DNA of 64,000 nt from JAXMHN01 sp964578605. GTDB taxonomy: Bacteria > Verrucomicrobiota > Verrucomicrobiia > Limisphaerales > SIBE01. The stretch covers positions 58,491 to 122,490 of the forward strand of contig CAZODO010000002.1 in NCBI GenBank assembly GCA_964578605.1, given 5' to 3'. Below the pieces are notes generated by a model. It did not search any database. It was not told the origin of the DNA and worked only from the letters and a program-made list of their open reading frames with translations. Both the position numbers and the translations under genes were made by a program. This document shows, one piece after another, positions 17,125 to 26,268 of this stretch (position 1 is its first letter; the number at the start of each line of letters is the position of its first letter).

Positions 17125-18330
17125 CTACGCCTTAATCCCTGTCAGGTCCGGCCGGAGGCGCTTGTTCTCTTGGATCAGTTCGGCCCAGGTGACTTCGCCG
17201 CCTCGGTAACCGGCTTCGCGGCCCAGGATAGCCGTCATGTTGGATCGGACGGAGGGCGCCACCGTGGGGTTGTCATATTGCCCCTGGGTGATGAACTGGT
17301 GGAACTCCGCGATATTCGTCTGGGTGCCTGTGGTATAAAGGTTGCCCACATTCCCGCCGTCGTAGACCTCTTCGCCCCGAATGAACACGTTGCTGTAGTA
17401 ATCGGTGTCAATCACTCCCCGTGTTCCGAAAACCCGGCAGCGAATCTCGTCTTTTACCTCGGGAATCGCCTGGATGCACGCGAAGTTCAGCAGCACGCCA
17501 TCCGGGAACCAGTAAGTCAGCACGAAATGGTCGTAGATACTATCGGCCGGCCGAACCTTTCGTCCGCCGCCGCCTGTGGCGCGGATCGGGTCAGCGTCCA
17601 GGATCCAGGTGGCTACGTCGAGGGAGTGAATGCTCTGCTCAACGATAAAATCCCCGGACAGCGGAAGCACGTAGTACCAACTGCGCAGGCGCTCTTCCGG
17701 AGTCGATGGCGGAGAACCGCGCCCTCCGCCGCGCCATGGGTAATGCGCTTCGCCAAGGATAATCTTGCCGAGATCGCCTTGGCGGACCCGGCGGACGGCT
17801 TCGCGATAGAACTCGTGCGCCCGGGTCTGGAAATCGACTAGGAACACGAGCTTCTTGGCAGTGGCCCGTTTGCCCGCTTCTCCGATCGTCATGCAACCGG
17901 GAACGTCGACAGCGATGGGCTTGGCCACGAAGACGTGTTTGCCGGCATCAACGGCGGCGGCGGCTTGTTCCGGATGGAAATAGGGCGGCGTCTCGATAAT
18001 CACTGCATCAAGCCGGCTTTCCAAGAGCTTCTTGTATCCGGACAAACCGGCATACCGTCGAGCGGGCGCGATATTGAACTTCGAACCCACCGCATCGATC
18101 CGGTCCTGGAAATAGTCGGCGCAAGCGGTGAGACGGTATTTGCCATTCTGCTCGAAGAGCCCGGCGATCCAGCTGCCGCGTCCACCGCAACCGATCAAGC
18201 CGATTTCAATCGCGGAATTGGCCTGGGCGCCAAAGACCACGTTTGGTTTGAGAACCGAAACACCCGCCGCGGCGGTGGCGGCGGTCGCGAGGAACTGGCG
18301 GCGCGGCATCTGGGGGGAGGAAGAGTTCAT
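17125..18330 (-). CDS. Tat-exported Gfo/Idh/MocA-family oxidoreductase
   Basis: 401 aa. A twin-arginine signal (PRRQFLATAATAAAGVS) is followed by an NAD(P)-binding fold with GLIGCGGRGSW (around residue 43), the family lysine segment VAKPIAVDV, and a C-terminal alpha/beta domain. Members oxidise or reduce sugars, inositols or amino sugars, and export is common in Verrucomicrobiota and Planctomycetes. A TIM-barrel isomerase-like gene lies 79 bp upstream on the same strand, a usual pairing for inositol-type or keto-sugar breakdown. Substrate unknown. Confidence 0.9.
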   Translation of the reverse strand: MNSSSPQMPRRQFLATAATAAAGVSVLKPNVVFGAQANSAIEIGLIGCGGRGSWIAGLFEQNGKYRLTACADYFQDRIDAVGSKFNIAPARRYAGLSGYKKLLESRLDAVIIETPPYFHPEQAAAAVDAGKHVFVAKPIAVDVPGCMTIGEAGKRATAKKLVFLVDFQTRAHEFYREAVRRVRQGDLGKIILGEAHYPWRGGGRGSPPSTPEERLRSWYYVLPLSGDFIVEQSIHSLDVATWILDADPIRATGGGGRKVRPADSIYDHFVLTYWFPDGVLLNFACIQAIPEVKDEIRCRVFGTRGVIDTDYYSNVFIRGEEVYDGGNVGNLYTTGTQTNIAEFHQFITQGQYDNPTVAPSVRSNMTAILGREAGYRGGEVTWAELIQENKRLRPDLTGIKA

Positions 18331-18409
18331 AGGGTTAGGGTTTGTGCTGGTGGGCTGACTCTTAGGTTTCGGGAGGTGGTTTGTTGTTCTTCGGCGCTCC
18401 TGAGTTCAG

Positions 18410-19282
18410 TTACCTGGCTCGCTTCTTGGCGCCGATGCCTTTCACGACCTCGCGCATCCACTTGACGCTGGCTTGGGTGTTCTCATCCGAGCCGTGGCAT
18501 TCGATCGAAACAACGCCGTCCCACTTGGATTGGTGGAGGTATTCGAGGCAGCGTTTGATGTTCTCCGCATTCACGCCGCCGCCCACCGGCACGATGGAGC
18601 TTCCGATGCCGGTCTCTTCACCCCGGGCGGCCGCGGCCAGGTCGGCGCTGACATCCTTGATATGGCAATGGGTGCAGTAGGGTCGCAAGGCTTTCAGGTA
18701 ATCGAGCGGGTCATGGCCCGCAATGAACGTGTTGCCAGTATCGAAATTCATCCGCAGCCATTCGGAATCGAAATGCTTGAATAACCGCTCCATGAAATCA
18801 ATGTCGTTGGTGTAAGGCCCGTGCGGTTCGACATTGATCACGACCTTGTAATCCTCGGCCCACGATAGGCATTGGCGATAGTTGTCGCACGTGACGCGAA
18901 AGACCTCTTTGCGGCTCATTCCGGGCGTCTCAAACGCGCCGTCGACGGTGTCCACCATGGGGCAGCCAAGCTCGGCAGCAAAGCGAATGCTCTGCGTGAC
19001 GTAGCGCACTCCGAAAGCCGACCCATTCGGTCCCATCATGGGGTAGGAACCGTCGATCTGAGAGACGCGCAGCCCTAGCTTGTCGAGGAAGTGCCGAATC
19101 GCTCGAGGGTTCGACTCCAGGGACACGCCAGGATCGTATCCCAAGGCGGCAATGAAGTTCTGCCCATCAATGGCAGCGAATTCGATGTGTTTAAGGCCGG
19201 TTGCTGCGATCTTTACGCAGGCGGCTTCAAAGCCAACGCTCAGGGGACGCCAATTGTCGGTGTGAAGGCCAATGTGGATCAT
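18410..19282 (-). CDS. Sugar phosphate isomerase/epimerase-like TIM barrel protein
   Basis: 290 aa, xylose isomerase-like AP endonuclease 2 family. The expected metal-ligand positions appear in order: NVEPHG (Glu), NFDTGNTF (Asp), HCHIKDV (His) and SIECHGS (Glu). Relatives epimerise or isomerise ketoses, or act on inositol derivatives. There is no signal peptide, so the product is probably cytoplasmic. It is probably first in a two-gene operon with the exported Gfo/Idh/MocA oxidoreductase; the substrate is not evident. Confidence 0.88.
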   Translation of the reverse strand: MIHIGLHTDNWRPLSVGFEAACVKIAATGLKHIEFAAIDGQNFIAALGYDPGVSLESNPRAIRHFLDKLGLRVSQIDGSYPMMGPNGSAFGVRYVTQSIRFAAELGCPMVDTVDGAFETPGMSRKEVFRVTCDNYRQCLSWAEDYKVVINVEPHGPYTNDIDFMERLFKHFDSEWLRMNFDTGNTFIAGHDPLDYLKALRPYCTHCHIKDVSADLAAAARGEETGIGSSIVPVGGGVNAENIKRCLEYLHQSKWDGVVSIECHGSDENTQASVKWMREVVKGIGAKKRAR

Positions 19283-19429
19283 GGGAACCGTTTAAGACTT
19301 CCTCGCCCGCGCGTCAACGTTTGAATCCTCGAATCCGGTCCTTCCAGGAATTCTCACTTTTGATAGGGTCCGACCGCCGGGTCGACCCTTTCCACCGGCG
19401 TTCCTCACGTCCCGCTTCCGCTCTGAGAG

Positions 19430-19550
19430 CAGGGTTCACCCGTGGTTCACCCGTAGATCACCCGTAGATCACCCGTAGATCACCCGTAGATCACCCGTTC
19501 CCTAACGGGTCAACCACGGGTGATCTACGGGTGATCTACGGGTGAAGAGG
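19430..19550. repeat. 11-bp-period inverted hairpin array (element R3)
   Basis: Six left units (GTTCACCCGTG, GTTCACCCGTA, then GATCACCCGTA three times and GATCACCCGTT; 19434-19499), loop CCCT (19500-19503), then four inverted units (AACGGGTCAAC, CACGGGTGATC, TACGGGTGATC, TACGGGTGAAG; 19504-19547). Unit copy number differs from the other elements. It lies between divergent genes; the rest of 19283-19840 shows no convincing gene. Confidence 0.9.
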
Positions 19551-19840
19551 CAAGGTAGCGCGGCCTGGGATCGCGCGCCGGGGCGGAGGCGACGGGCTCA
19601 CTGGCGTGCCCGGAGCGACGTTTTTGAGTGCTTGTTTGGCCAACCCATGGAGTTGCTGGAGCGGATGACCGTCGTTTCAAAGGACGGCATGGCACCCGCA
19701 ATCTTGACGCGTGGCGAGCCTCTGGACCTCGACGCTCACAAGTGTTTGGTGACCAAGGAGCGCGCTTTGGGAGTCCTCGGCAGAACGGCTGCCGCTCTTT
19801 GGCATGGACACCCCGCTCGCGGGAAGAATATATAGTGGGC

Positions 19841-20131
19841 ATGAAGACTCGGATTCTGACTGTGTGCTGCGCTTTGGCCATTCTGTTCGCTTATGCCCCA
19901 CGAGTGTCGGCTATAGAAGATGGCAGTGCGGAGGCCATCGCCGCTGACATTCTGGTCGTTCGCCCCTTGTGCCTGGCCACGACCCTCGTGGGATCCGCGC
20001 TTTTCGTGGTGGCTTTGCCGGTCGCAGCGATTTCCAAGAGCACCCGCCAGACAGGAAAAACGCTGGTGGTGCGTCCGGCTCGCGCCACGTTTGTCCGGCC
20101 GATTGGAAACATGAGCGACCTGGAAGAGTAA
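19841..20131 (+). CDS. Small secreted/membrane protein, function unknown
   Basis: 96 aa. A signal peptide (MKTRILTVCCALAILFAYA, cleavage near VSA) precedes one hydrophobic helix, LATTLVGSALFVVALPVAAI, then a short basic tail with the paired phrases LVVRPLC and LVVRPARATFVRPIG. It resembles a family of small conserved envelope proteins of unknown role, recognised only by pattern. The start was chosen at the ATG that gives a signal peptide; the longer upstream frame is not protein-like. A purine-rich stretch (GGGAAG) lies about 15 bases upstream. Confidence 0.65.
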   Translation: MKTRILTVCCALAILFAYAPRVSAIEDGSAEAIAADILVVRPLCLATTLVGSALFVVALPVAAISKSTRQTGKTLVVRPARATFVRPIGNMSDLEE

Positions 20132-20178
20132 GCGAAGCGGGCGGGCGGGCTTGACCTATCGGAGCGGCGTTTTACCCC

Positions 20179-20715
20179 TCAGATCTTCTCGAGCTTCTCG
20201 TAAACGAGGAGTTCGCCCGAGCCGCGCAGGTCGTCCGGGTGATTGCGCGGGATGGGAAGCTGGATCTGCTTGAAGACCACTGGCGCCGTCTTCTTGTCGA
20301 CCACGCCCAGCGCCACGGCCACGCCGTAAATGATGGCTTCGGGCCGAGGCGGGCAGCCGGGAATGTAATAATTGACCGGGACCACTTTCTCGACCGGGCC
20401 AAGCACGGCGTAGCTGTCGAACCAAAGGCCGCCTCCACAAGCGCAGGAACCGATGGCGAAGACCAGTTTCGGAGCGGGCATGGCGTCGTAGGCGGCTTTG
20501 AGGGCCTTGGCGGTGGACCGAAGAGCGGGGCCTTGGCAAAGCATGACATCCGCGTGCCGGGGTGAACCGACCAGCTTGATGCCGAAGCGCTCGACGTCGT
20601 AGTAGGGCGTGAGGACGTTCAGGACTTCGATGTCGCAGCCGTTGCAGCCGCCGCTATTGGCGTGATAGACCCAAAGCGACCGGCGAAACATCTTCTGGCA
20701 GAGATTTTCCAGCAT
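20179..20715 (-). CDS. Group 4 [NiFe]-hydrogenase small subunit (NuoB/HycG-like)
   Basis: 178 aa. It carries the single [4Fe-4S] cluster next to the NiFe site. Cysteines at 24 and 27 (GGCNGCDIEVL), 91 (GSCACGGG) and 121 (PGCPPRP) give the proximal-cluster set. It has no Tat signal and no extra cluster domain, which is typical of energy-converting group 4 enzymes facing the cytoplasm. Last gene of the nine-gene hydrogenase operon, 6 bp after the ferredoxin-like gene. Confidence 0.95.
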   Translation of the reverse strand: MLENLCQKMFRRSLWVYHANSGGCNGCDIEVLNVLTPYYDVERFGIKLVGSPRHADVMLCQGPALRSTAKALKAAYDAMPAPKLVFAIGSCACGGGLWFDSYAVLGPVEKVVPVNYYIPGCPPRPEAIIYGVAVALGVVDKKTAPVVFKQIQLPIPRNHPDDLRGSGELLVYEKLEKI

Positions 20716-20721
20716 GGCAGC

Positions 20722-21246
20722 TCAGTCCAGTTCGATTTTGATGTCGTCCACCACCGGGTCGGTCTCGAGGAAGGATTTCGAGCGATAAACCCATCGCTCG
20801 TGCCCGACGTCGTCGAAGCGGTAGCCCTTCATTTTCAACTCCTCGAGGATCGAAGGTTCCTTGAAACAGCGGCCGCAGCGCTGGCAGGTGCTCATGAAAA
20901 GCTCGAGGCGTTGCTGCAGATCGCCCACCTTGTCCGTGCCGTTCTCGAATTCGTGGCTCATCGTGATCGCCTTTTCGGGGCACACATCGGCGCAGCGCCC
21001 GCAATAAGTGCAGCGCCGGCCGAGATACTGCAAGATCCGCAATTCCTGGCAGACGTCGACGACGAGGATTTCCCGGGCCGGACAGTTGTTGGCGCAACCG
21101 CCGCAGCCAATGCACTTGGCAGCGTCGAAGATGGGCCGTCCGCGGAAGTTGGGCGGAAGCGGCTGCGCTTGCGCGGGGTAGGGGAGCGTGACGCGTCCGG
21201 CTTTGAGGCAGACGACCGTTTCTTTCAGTTTGCTCAAGAGAGACAT
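20722..21246 (-). CDS. Hydrogenase polyferredoxin subunit (NuoI/HycF-like)
   Basis: 174 aa. It links electron donors to the small subunit. Two classical [4Fe-4S] motifs are present: CIGCGGCANNCP and CTYCGRCADVCP. A third cysteine group near the C-terminus (CQRCGRCF) is unusual for NuoI and recalls HycF/HyfH-type extensions. It could bind another cluster or contact the HydB-like subunit. It sits between the HycD-like membrane subunit and the small subunit. Confidence 0.93.
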   Translation of the reverse strand: MSLLSKLKETVVCLKAGRVTLPYPAQAQPLPPNFRGRPIFDAAKCIGCGGCANNCPAREILVVDVCQELRILQYLGRRCTYCGRCADVCPEKAITMSHEFENGTDKVGDLQQRLELFMSTCQRCGRCFKEPSILEELKMKGYRFDDVGHERWVYRSKSFLETDPVVDDIKIELD

Positions 21247-21258
21247 GAGGCACCTCGA

Positions 21259-22179
21259 TCAGTAGCCGAAGCTCGCGATCACCAATGCGACAAAGCTCAA
21301 CGCCAGCAGGCTGCCGAAGTAGCGGAGCGATTGGTCGATCCGATAGCGCGCGTGCGTGGCGGCCACCAGCGTAACCCCCAGCACGACCGCGAAGACTTTC
21401 ACCCAGAACAACAGGAAAGCCCATGGCAGCCACAGTCCTGAGCCCCACGGGACAAACAAAGCTACGAAAAGCCCGCTGTAGACCACCAGCTTGGCCATTT
21501 GCGCATACTTGATAAGAGCGAGCTTGGGGCCGGAATATTCCATGAGCGGGCCTTCCATCAGCTCCGTCTCGGCTTCGGCCACGTCAAAGGGCACTTGCTG
21601 CACAAAGGCCTGAAAAGCGAAAATCATGATCGCGAGCAGGATCAACCCTGACCAGGGGAGTCCGGCGGCTGCATAGACCGAGCCGTCCAGCACCGAGTCC
21701 AGACGGAAGGACGCGGTGTGCAGAGCGCCGACGACGAGGGTCACGGCAAACAAAGGTTCCAAAACCATCATGGTCATCATTTCGCGGCTGATGCCAAACA
21801 GGGAGTAAGTCGAGCCCGCTGCCAATCCGGCAAGGAGACTCCCAATGCCGCACAAGGTAAGCAGGTAAACGAGCAGGATGACGTCGCCAGCTCCGTTCAA
21901 GGGAGCGGCCCAGCCCATCGGCATGAGGCTGGTCACCGCCAGGACACTCGCGAGGCTCAGGTAAACGGCGAATCGTTGGAAAACGGGGGACTCGCCGGAT
22001 TCGATGTCTTCCTTCCCGAGAAGCTTTAGCAGATCGTAGTAAGGCTGCCAGATTGGCGGCCCTTGCCGGGACTGAACAAACGCGGTGACCTTCCGCTGGA
22101 CACCTTGCGCAAACGGCGCAATCAGCAGAACCAAGAGCACATTCGCCGCCACAGCGAGGCCGGTTGTGAGAAAGCTCAT
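21259..22179 (-). CDS. Hydrogenase membrane subunit (NuoH/HycD-like)
   Basis: 306 aa, about eight transmembrane helices. It anchors the hydrophilic arm and forms the entry of the ion channel. The NuoH signature VPFDVAEAETELMEGPLMEYSG-like segment is intact, with its acidic cluster. The start at 22179 (MSFLTTGLAVAANVLLVLL) lies 2 bp past the large-subunit stop; an upstream in-frame extension overlaps that gene and is not membrane-like. With the single NuoL-type subunit it gives a minimal two-protein membrane arm, as in E. coli FHL-1. Confidence 0.93.
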   Translation of the reverse strand: MSFLTTGLAVAANVLLVLLIAPFAQGVQRKVTAFVQSRQGPPIWQPYYDLLKLLGKEDIESGESPVFQRFAVYLSLASVLAVTSLMPMGWAAPLNGAGDVILLVYLLTLCGIGSLLAGLAAGSTYSLFGISREMMTMMVLEPLFAVTLVVGALHTASFRLDSVLDGSVYAAAGLPWSGLILLAIMIFAFQAFVQQVPFDVAEAETELMEGPLMEYSGPKLALIKYAQMAKLVVYSGLFVALFVPWGSGLWLPWAFLLFWVKVFAVVLGVTLVAATHARYRIDQSLRYFGSLLALSFVALVIASFGY

Positions 22180-22181
22180 AG

Positions 22182-23858
22182 TCACACCCTTCTCGTTCGC
22201 ACCAACTGGAGGAGTTCCTCCTGGGACCACTGTCTTACCTGGCCGGACCGCAGGTCCACCGTCTCCAAGCGGTCGGTGCACGAAAAGCAGGGATCAATGC
22301 TGCCCAGCGAGATCGTCATATCGGCGAACTGCTGGTCTTTGATCATCGCCGGGATGCCCTGGAGGTTCTGGTAAGTGGGCGCCCGCACACGCCAGCGCCG
22401 GGGACGATTCTTTTCGCCTGTGATGAGAAAGTGGTGGCTCTCGCCCCTTGGCGCTTCGACCGAAGACAACCCGAGCCGGCCCGCGGGAAGCTCGTCGGAA
22501 ATCGGCAGTTGCAGAGGACCGTCCTCCATCTTGTCCAGGCATTGGCGCATGATGGCGATCGATTCGAAGACCTCCTTCATTCGCACCACCACGCGAGACC
22601 AGACATCCCCGTCTTCCGCGGTAATCACGTTGAAATCGACTCGATCGTAGGCGGCGTAGGGATGATCTTTGCGGCAGTCAATAGGCACTCCCGCTGCGCG
22701 TGCGACCGGGCCAAGGAGCGCGGCGCTCTTGACGAGGTCTTTGCCGGCAACGCCGATGCCGCGCGTGCGCCTTTGAATGTTCTTATCCTTGCTCACGGCC
22801 GCCACAACCGGGGTCCATTCCTTCTCGAGCTTGTCCAGCACCTGGCGAAGTTCCGATTTCAGCTCAGGGGTGATGTCCCAGCGCACGCCGCCGATCAGGC
22901 AGAGCCCGTAGGTCTTGCGGTTGCCGGTGATCTTCTCAGCAATCCACATGACCGGTTCTCGGATCCGGAAGCTCTGCATGAAGAGCGTATCGAACCCGAT
23001 GATGTGGCAGGCCAGACCGACCCAAAGCAAGTGACTGTGCAACCGCTCCAGTTCCAGCATGATGGTGCGAACGAACTCCGCGCGTGGCGGAGGCCGGATG
23101 GCTGCGGCGCGCTCGACCGCCTGAACGTAGGCCACGCTATGCACGCAGCCGCAGATCCCACAGATGCGCTCCGCCATCATCGGCACGTCATTGTAGTTGA
23201 GCATGGATTCGGCAAGCTTCTCGATCCCCCGATGCGCCATAAACCCGCGGTACTCGCAACCGCGGACCATCTCGCCTTCGACGTAGAGCCGGAAGTGCGC
23301 CGGTTCATCCAGGGTGGGATGGAACGGCCCGAAGGGCACCACCATGCAACCTTCCGGAGGCGCATCGAAGCTGAACTCGCGGTCGTCATCGAAGTCTTGT
23401 GGAACATGGTTCCAGGAGACGTCCTTGCGCAACGGATGCACGCCGTCCGGCCAACCGTCGGGCAGAACCAACCGTTTCGGATAACGGTGTCCAACTGGTT
23501 CAATGCCCACCAGATCGCGAAACTCGCGTTCGCCCCAGTTTGCGGCAGGAACGGTGTCCGAAATGCTATCCACTCTTGGCGCCTCCGCGGGCAGTTCCGC
23601 CATGAGGCTGCACAACAGGTGTTCGCGATCGAACGCGAAGTTGTGCGCCACGAGGAACCCGCCCGAATAAGGCCGGTCATCCGCTCCGACTGTGACCACA
23701 TACCGGGCGTCGAGGTCGTGGAAGACATGCTGGCAAACGGCTTTGAGCTTTGACGGCTCGACGTGAACGTAAAGACGATCTTCGCTCGGAAGATCGGCCT
23801 GCCGGATCGCACTGCCGAACTTCTCCTTCAATCCGTTAAGTTTTTCGCGCGCGATCAT
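22182..23858 (-). CDS. Group 4 [NiFe]-hydrogenase large subunit, fused NuoC-NuoD type (HycE/HyfG-like)
   Basis: 558 aa. Residues 1-165 form a NuoC-like domain; the rest is the catalytic NuoD-like domain. Both nickel-binding CxxC pairs are present: ERICGICGCVHS (Cys233/236) and DPCFSCTDR near residues 524-527. It is therefore a true hydrogenase rather than a complex I subunit. About 30 residues follow the second motif, presumably the tail removed by the maturation protease encoded two genes upstream. The start at 23858 gives the compact NuoC N-terminus (MIAREKLNGLKEKFG). Confidence 0.96.
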   Translation of the reverse strand: MIAREKLNGLKEKFGSAIRQADLPSEDRLYVHVEPSKLKAVCQHVFHDLDARYVVTVGADDRPYSGGFLVAHNFAFDREHLLCSLMAELPAEAPRVDSISDTVPAANWGEREFRDLVGIEPVGHRYPKRLVLPDGWPDGVHPLRKDVSWNHVPQDFDDDREFSFDAPPEGCMVVPFGPFHPTLDEPAHFRLYVEGEMVRGCEYRGFMAHRGIEKLAESMLNYNDVPMMAERICGICGCVHSVAYVQAVERAAAIRPPPRAEFVRTIMLELERLHSHLLWVGLACHIIGFDTLFMQSFRIREPVMWIAEKITGNRKTYGLCLIGGVRWDITPELKSELRQVLDKLEKEWTPVVAAVSKDKNIQRRTRGIGVAGKDLVKSAALLGPVARAAGVPIDCRKDHPYAAYDRVDFNVITAEDGDVWSRVVVRMKEVFESIAIMRQCLDKMEDGPLQLPISDELPAGRLGLSSVEAPRGESHHFLITGEKNRPRRWRVRAPTYQNLQGIPAMIKDQQFADMTISLGSIDPCFSCTDRLETVDLRSGQVRQWSQEELLQLVRTRRV

Positions 23859-23860
23859 GG

Positions 23861-25789
23861 TCAGGTGTCCTTGACTCCGGCTCCATCCTTGTGGCCAGCG
23901 CTGACGCCGCCCCCGAGCCAGCGGAAGCGCTTCTTGACTTCGCCGTAGAAATGGTGGGCCACGTATCGATTCACTTCCGATTGCCGGGCGTAGCCGCAAA
24001 GCCAGGGTTGGCTGACGCGCCGCGGAGCTTTGCCAAGTTTCGAAATCGCCCGGGCGACAAGGAACAGCACGCCAAGGAGCAGCGCGACTGCGAGCGGCGC
24101 GATAAGAGCGTTTCCTGCTGCCTTATCCACTCCGCCCCAAGCTGCAGGGGTCACGGGGTTCGCGGCAGCGAGAACGGCGCCGAACCCTTGCGGACTGGCT
24201 TCGAGCGCGCGTTGCATCAGTTGAAACGCCAGTGCCGGGAGCACGCCAAGCAGCACGCAAAGCGACGCCAACGCCAGTTGAGGCACTTGCATCAGCACCC
24301 CAACTTCAAGCCGTTGCTGACGCCCGGCTTTTTCCGCAACCAAGGCGCTGGACCGTGACAGAAAGCTCACCCCGAAGAACTTGATGAACGAAGCCAGCGT
24401 CAGCGCGCTTGTGAGAATCGCAATGATCGCACAGACGGCGAGATACTTTGCCCCGGCGTTTCCCTGGATGGCAGCCACGTAAATCGTCCATTTGCTCGCA
24501 AACCCATTGAACGGCGGCACTCCGGCAATGGAGAACGACGCCACCAGGGTCGTGACGGCCGTGATCGGCATCCATTTCACCAGGCCGCCCATTTTGTTGA
24601 GGTCCTGCGTGCCCGTGGCATACAGCATGGAGCCGGCGTTCAGGAAGAGCAGCGCCTTAAATAGCCCGTGATTCAGCACATGAAAGAGCCCTCCGAAGAA
24701 GCCGACCGTCGCCAACCCGGCCATGGCAGGCCCCGTCGCGGGCAGCAGGGCCATGCAGGCGCCGACGCCGAGCAGGATATATCCAATTTGCCCGATGCTA
24801 TGGAACGCCAGCAGCCTTTTGGTTTGCTCCTGCGGAAGCGCCTGCATCGTGCCGGTGAACAGCGTGATCGTTCCCAAGACCGCGATCACGGCGCCCCACG
24901 TGGCCGCCGGGTAATGGGGCTGTCCCGCTGCTGGCACCAGCCACAGGAAGTATCGCATCACGCCGTAAACCCCTGTCTTGATCATGACGCCCGAGAGCAT
25001 CGCGCTGACGGGTGAGGGCGCCGCAGGATGCGCATCCGGCAGCCAGAACTGCCCAAAAGGCCACATCCCCATCTTGATGCCGAACCCGGCCAGGAACAGG
25101 CCAAACGCGATCGCCGTTTGCACCGGGCTGTTCTGGAGCATGGATGGCAGGTTGGCGCTGACGGTGTCGAAGTCGTATTTAACGCTTTCGCTGCCGGTGG
25201 CGGCGGCGCCTGTGATCGCCAGCAATTCCGCCCCCAGCATCGTGGCCGCGCAGGCGATCTGCATCATGATCAGGAACTTGTTCGCTGCCCGGACATTCTC
25301 CGGCTTGCGGTATTCGAACCGGATCAGGGCGTAACCTGGCAAAGTCATCATCTGCCAGAAGATGAAGAAGAACCACATCATGTCTGTGGTGCTGACCAGC
25401 CCGTACATCGCTGCCAGGAACAGGAGGAAATGGGGATAGTACTGGCCCACGCCGTAGTCCGGGTAGTGCCGCATGTAAGCGATCGAGTAGAGCGACGCCA
25501 TCACCGCGACCACCGCTGCCAGCACCAGGAAGACCGAAGTGAGTCCGTCCACATGCAGGCGCAGCGCGAACCCGAACTGGGGCATGGCCCAGAACGCTGC
25601 CGGTCGCGCGGATGGCCCCACCGTCAGCACATGCGCAACGGCATGGCCAATCAGCCCCGCGGTCACCGCCACCGCCAGGAAGGCCAGCCAGCCTGCCAGC
25701 GTTCTGTTCCGTGAAAAGACGAGCGTGAGTACCGCTCCGGCCAAGGCAATCAAGACCGCCGCCATCACGTCCTGTTCGGGGCTCATCAT
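23861..25789 (-). CDS. Hydrogenase ion-pumping membrane subunit (NuoL/HycC-like)
   Basis: 642 aa, about 14-16 transmembrane helices, Mrp-antiporter/NuoL-M-N family. Landmarks are GIKMGMWPFGQFWLPDAHPA, PSPVSAMLSGVMIKTGVYG and the lysine/histidine-bearing HVLNHGLFKALLFL. It should move H+ or Na+ as electrons reach the hydrogenase. Starts ATGATG at 25789, overlapping the protease gene by 4 bp. It is the only antiporter-like subunit in the operon; there is no HyfD, HyfE or HyfF homolog. Confidence 0.94.
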   Translation of the reverse strand: MMSPEQDVMAAVLIALAGAVLTLVFSRNRTLAGWLAFLAVAVTAGLIGHAVAHVLTVGPSARPAAFWAMPQFGFALRLHVDGLTSVFLVLAAVVAVMASLYSIAYMRHYPDYGVGQYYPHFLLFLAAMYGLVSTTDMMWFFFIFWQMMTLPGYALIRFEYRKPENVRAANKFLIMMQIACAATMLGAELLAITGAAATGSESVKYDFDTVSANLPSMLQNSPVQTAIAFGLFLAGFGIKMGMWPFGQFWLPDAHPAAPSPVSAMLSGVMIKTGVYGVMRYFLWLVPAAGQPHYPAATWGAVIAVLGTITLFTGTMQALPQEQTKRLLAFHSIGQIGYILLGVGACMALLPATGPAMAGLATVGFFGGLFHVLNHGLFKALLFLNAGSMLYATGTQDLNKMGGLVKWMPITAVTTLVASFSIAGVPPFNGFASKWTIYVAAIQGNAGAKYLAVCAIIAILTSALTLASFIKFFGVSFLSRSSALVAEKAGRQQRLEVGVLMQVPQLALASLCVLLGVLPALAFQLMQRALEASPQGFGAVLAAANPVTPAAWGGVDKAAGNALIAPLAVALLLGVLFLVARAISKLGKAPRRVSQPWLCGYARQSEVNRYVAHHFYGEVKKRFRWLGGGVSAGHKDGAGVKDT

Positions 25790-26268
25790 ACGAGTTCAAG
25801 ATTCGTGCGGGCCATCAACTCGCCCAACAGCTGCACGGTGGTCTGAACGGCAGGCGTCAGCGCGCCGCCCGTTCTGAGCGAGCCCGGTTGCACTCCGAGC
25901 AGCCAGGCCCTGGTGTTGCCGTCCGCCTGGGCGTACCGGGCCAGCAAACCGAGCGAGATCTTGTGGGTTGAGATCTGGGGGAACCTCGCCTCGATCTGGT
26001 CCGCGTTCAGGAAAACGACCGAACCCGGAGCGCCGCCAAACTCCACCGCGTCCGCAAAGATCACGTGCCGGGGCTTGCTCTCAAGGGCGCGGCCAAGGAC
26101 GCGTTCGGGAGCCGTTCCGGCTAGGGTGACGCTGGTTAAGCCAAGGTTCAGAAGCTCCTCCGCCAGACGCACGCCTATCCCGTCATCGCCATACTCGATG
26201 TTGCCCAACCCGATCAGGCATGCGCCTTCCTGGAAGCATTGCTGGAGTTGGACGCCCAAGTCTTGCAT
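25786..26268 (-). CDS. [NiFe]-hydrogenase maturation endopeptidase (HycI-like, M52)
   Basis: 160 aa. It clips the C-terminal tail of the large subunit once nickel is in place. The family motif GLGNIEYGDDGIGVR contains Asp28/Asp29; Asp73 (FADAVEFGG) and His102 (STHKISLG) complete the nickel-sensing set. The start at 26268 overlaps the upstream stop by one base (TGATG). Having the protease inside the structural operon suggests a dedicated partner for this hydrogenase. The hyp maturation genes are not in the window. Confidence 0.92.
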   Translation of the reverse strand: MQDLGVQLQQCFQEGACLIGLGNIEYGDDGIGVRLAEELLNLGLTSVTLAGTAPERVLGRALESKPRHVIFADAVEFGGAPGSVVFLNADQIEARFPQISTHKISLGLLARYAQADGNTRAWLLGVQPGSLRTGGALTPAVQTTVQLLGELMARTNLELV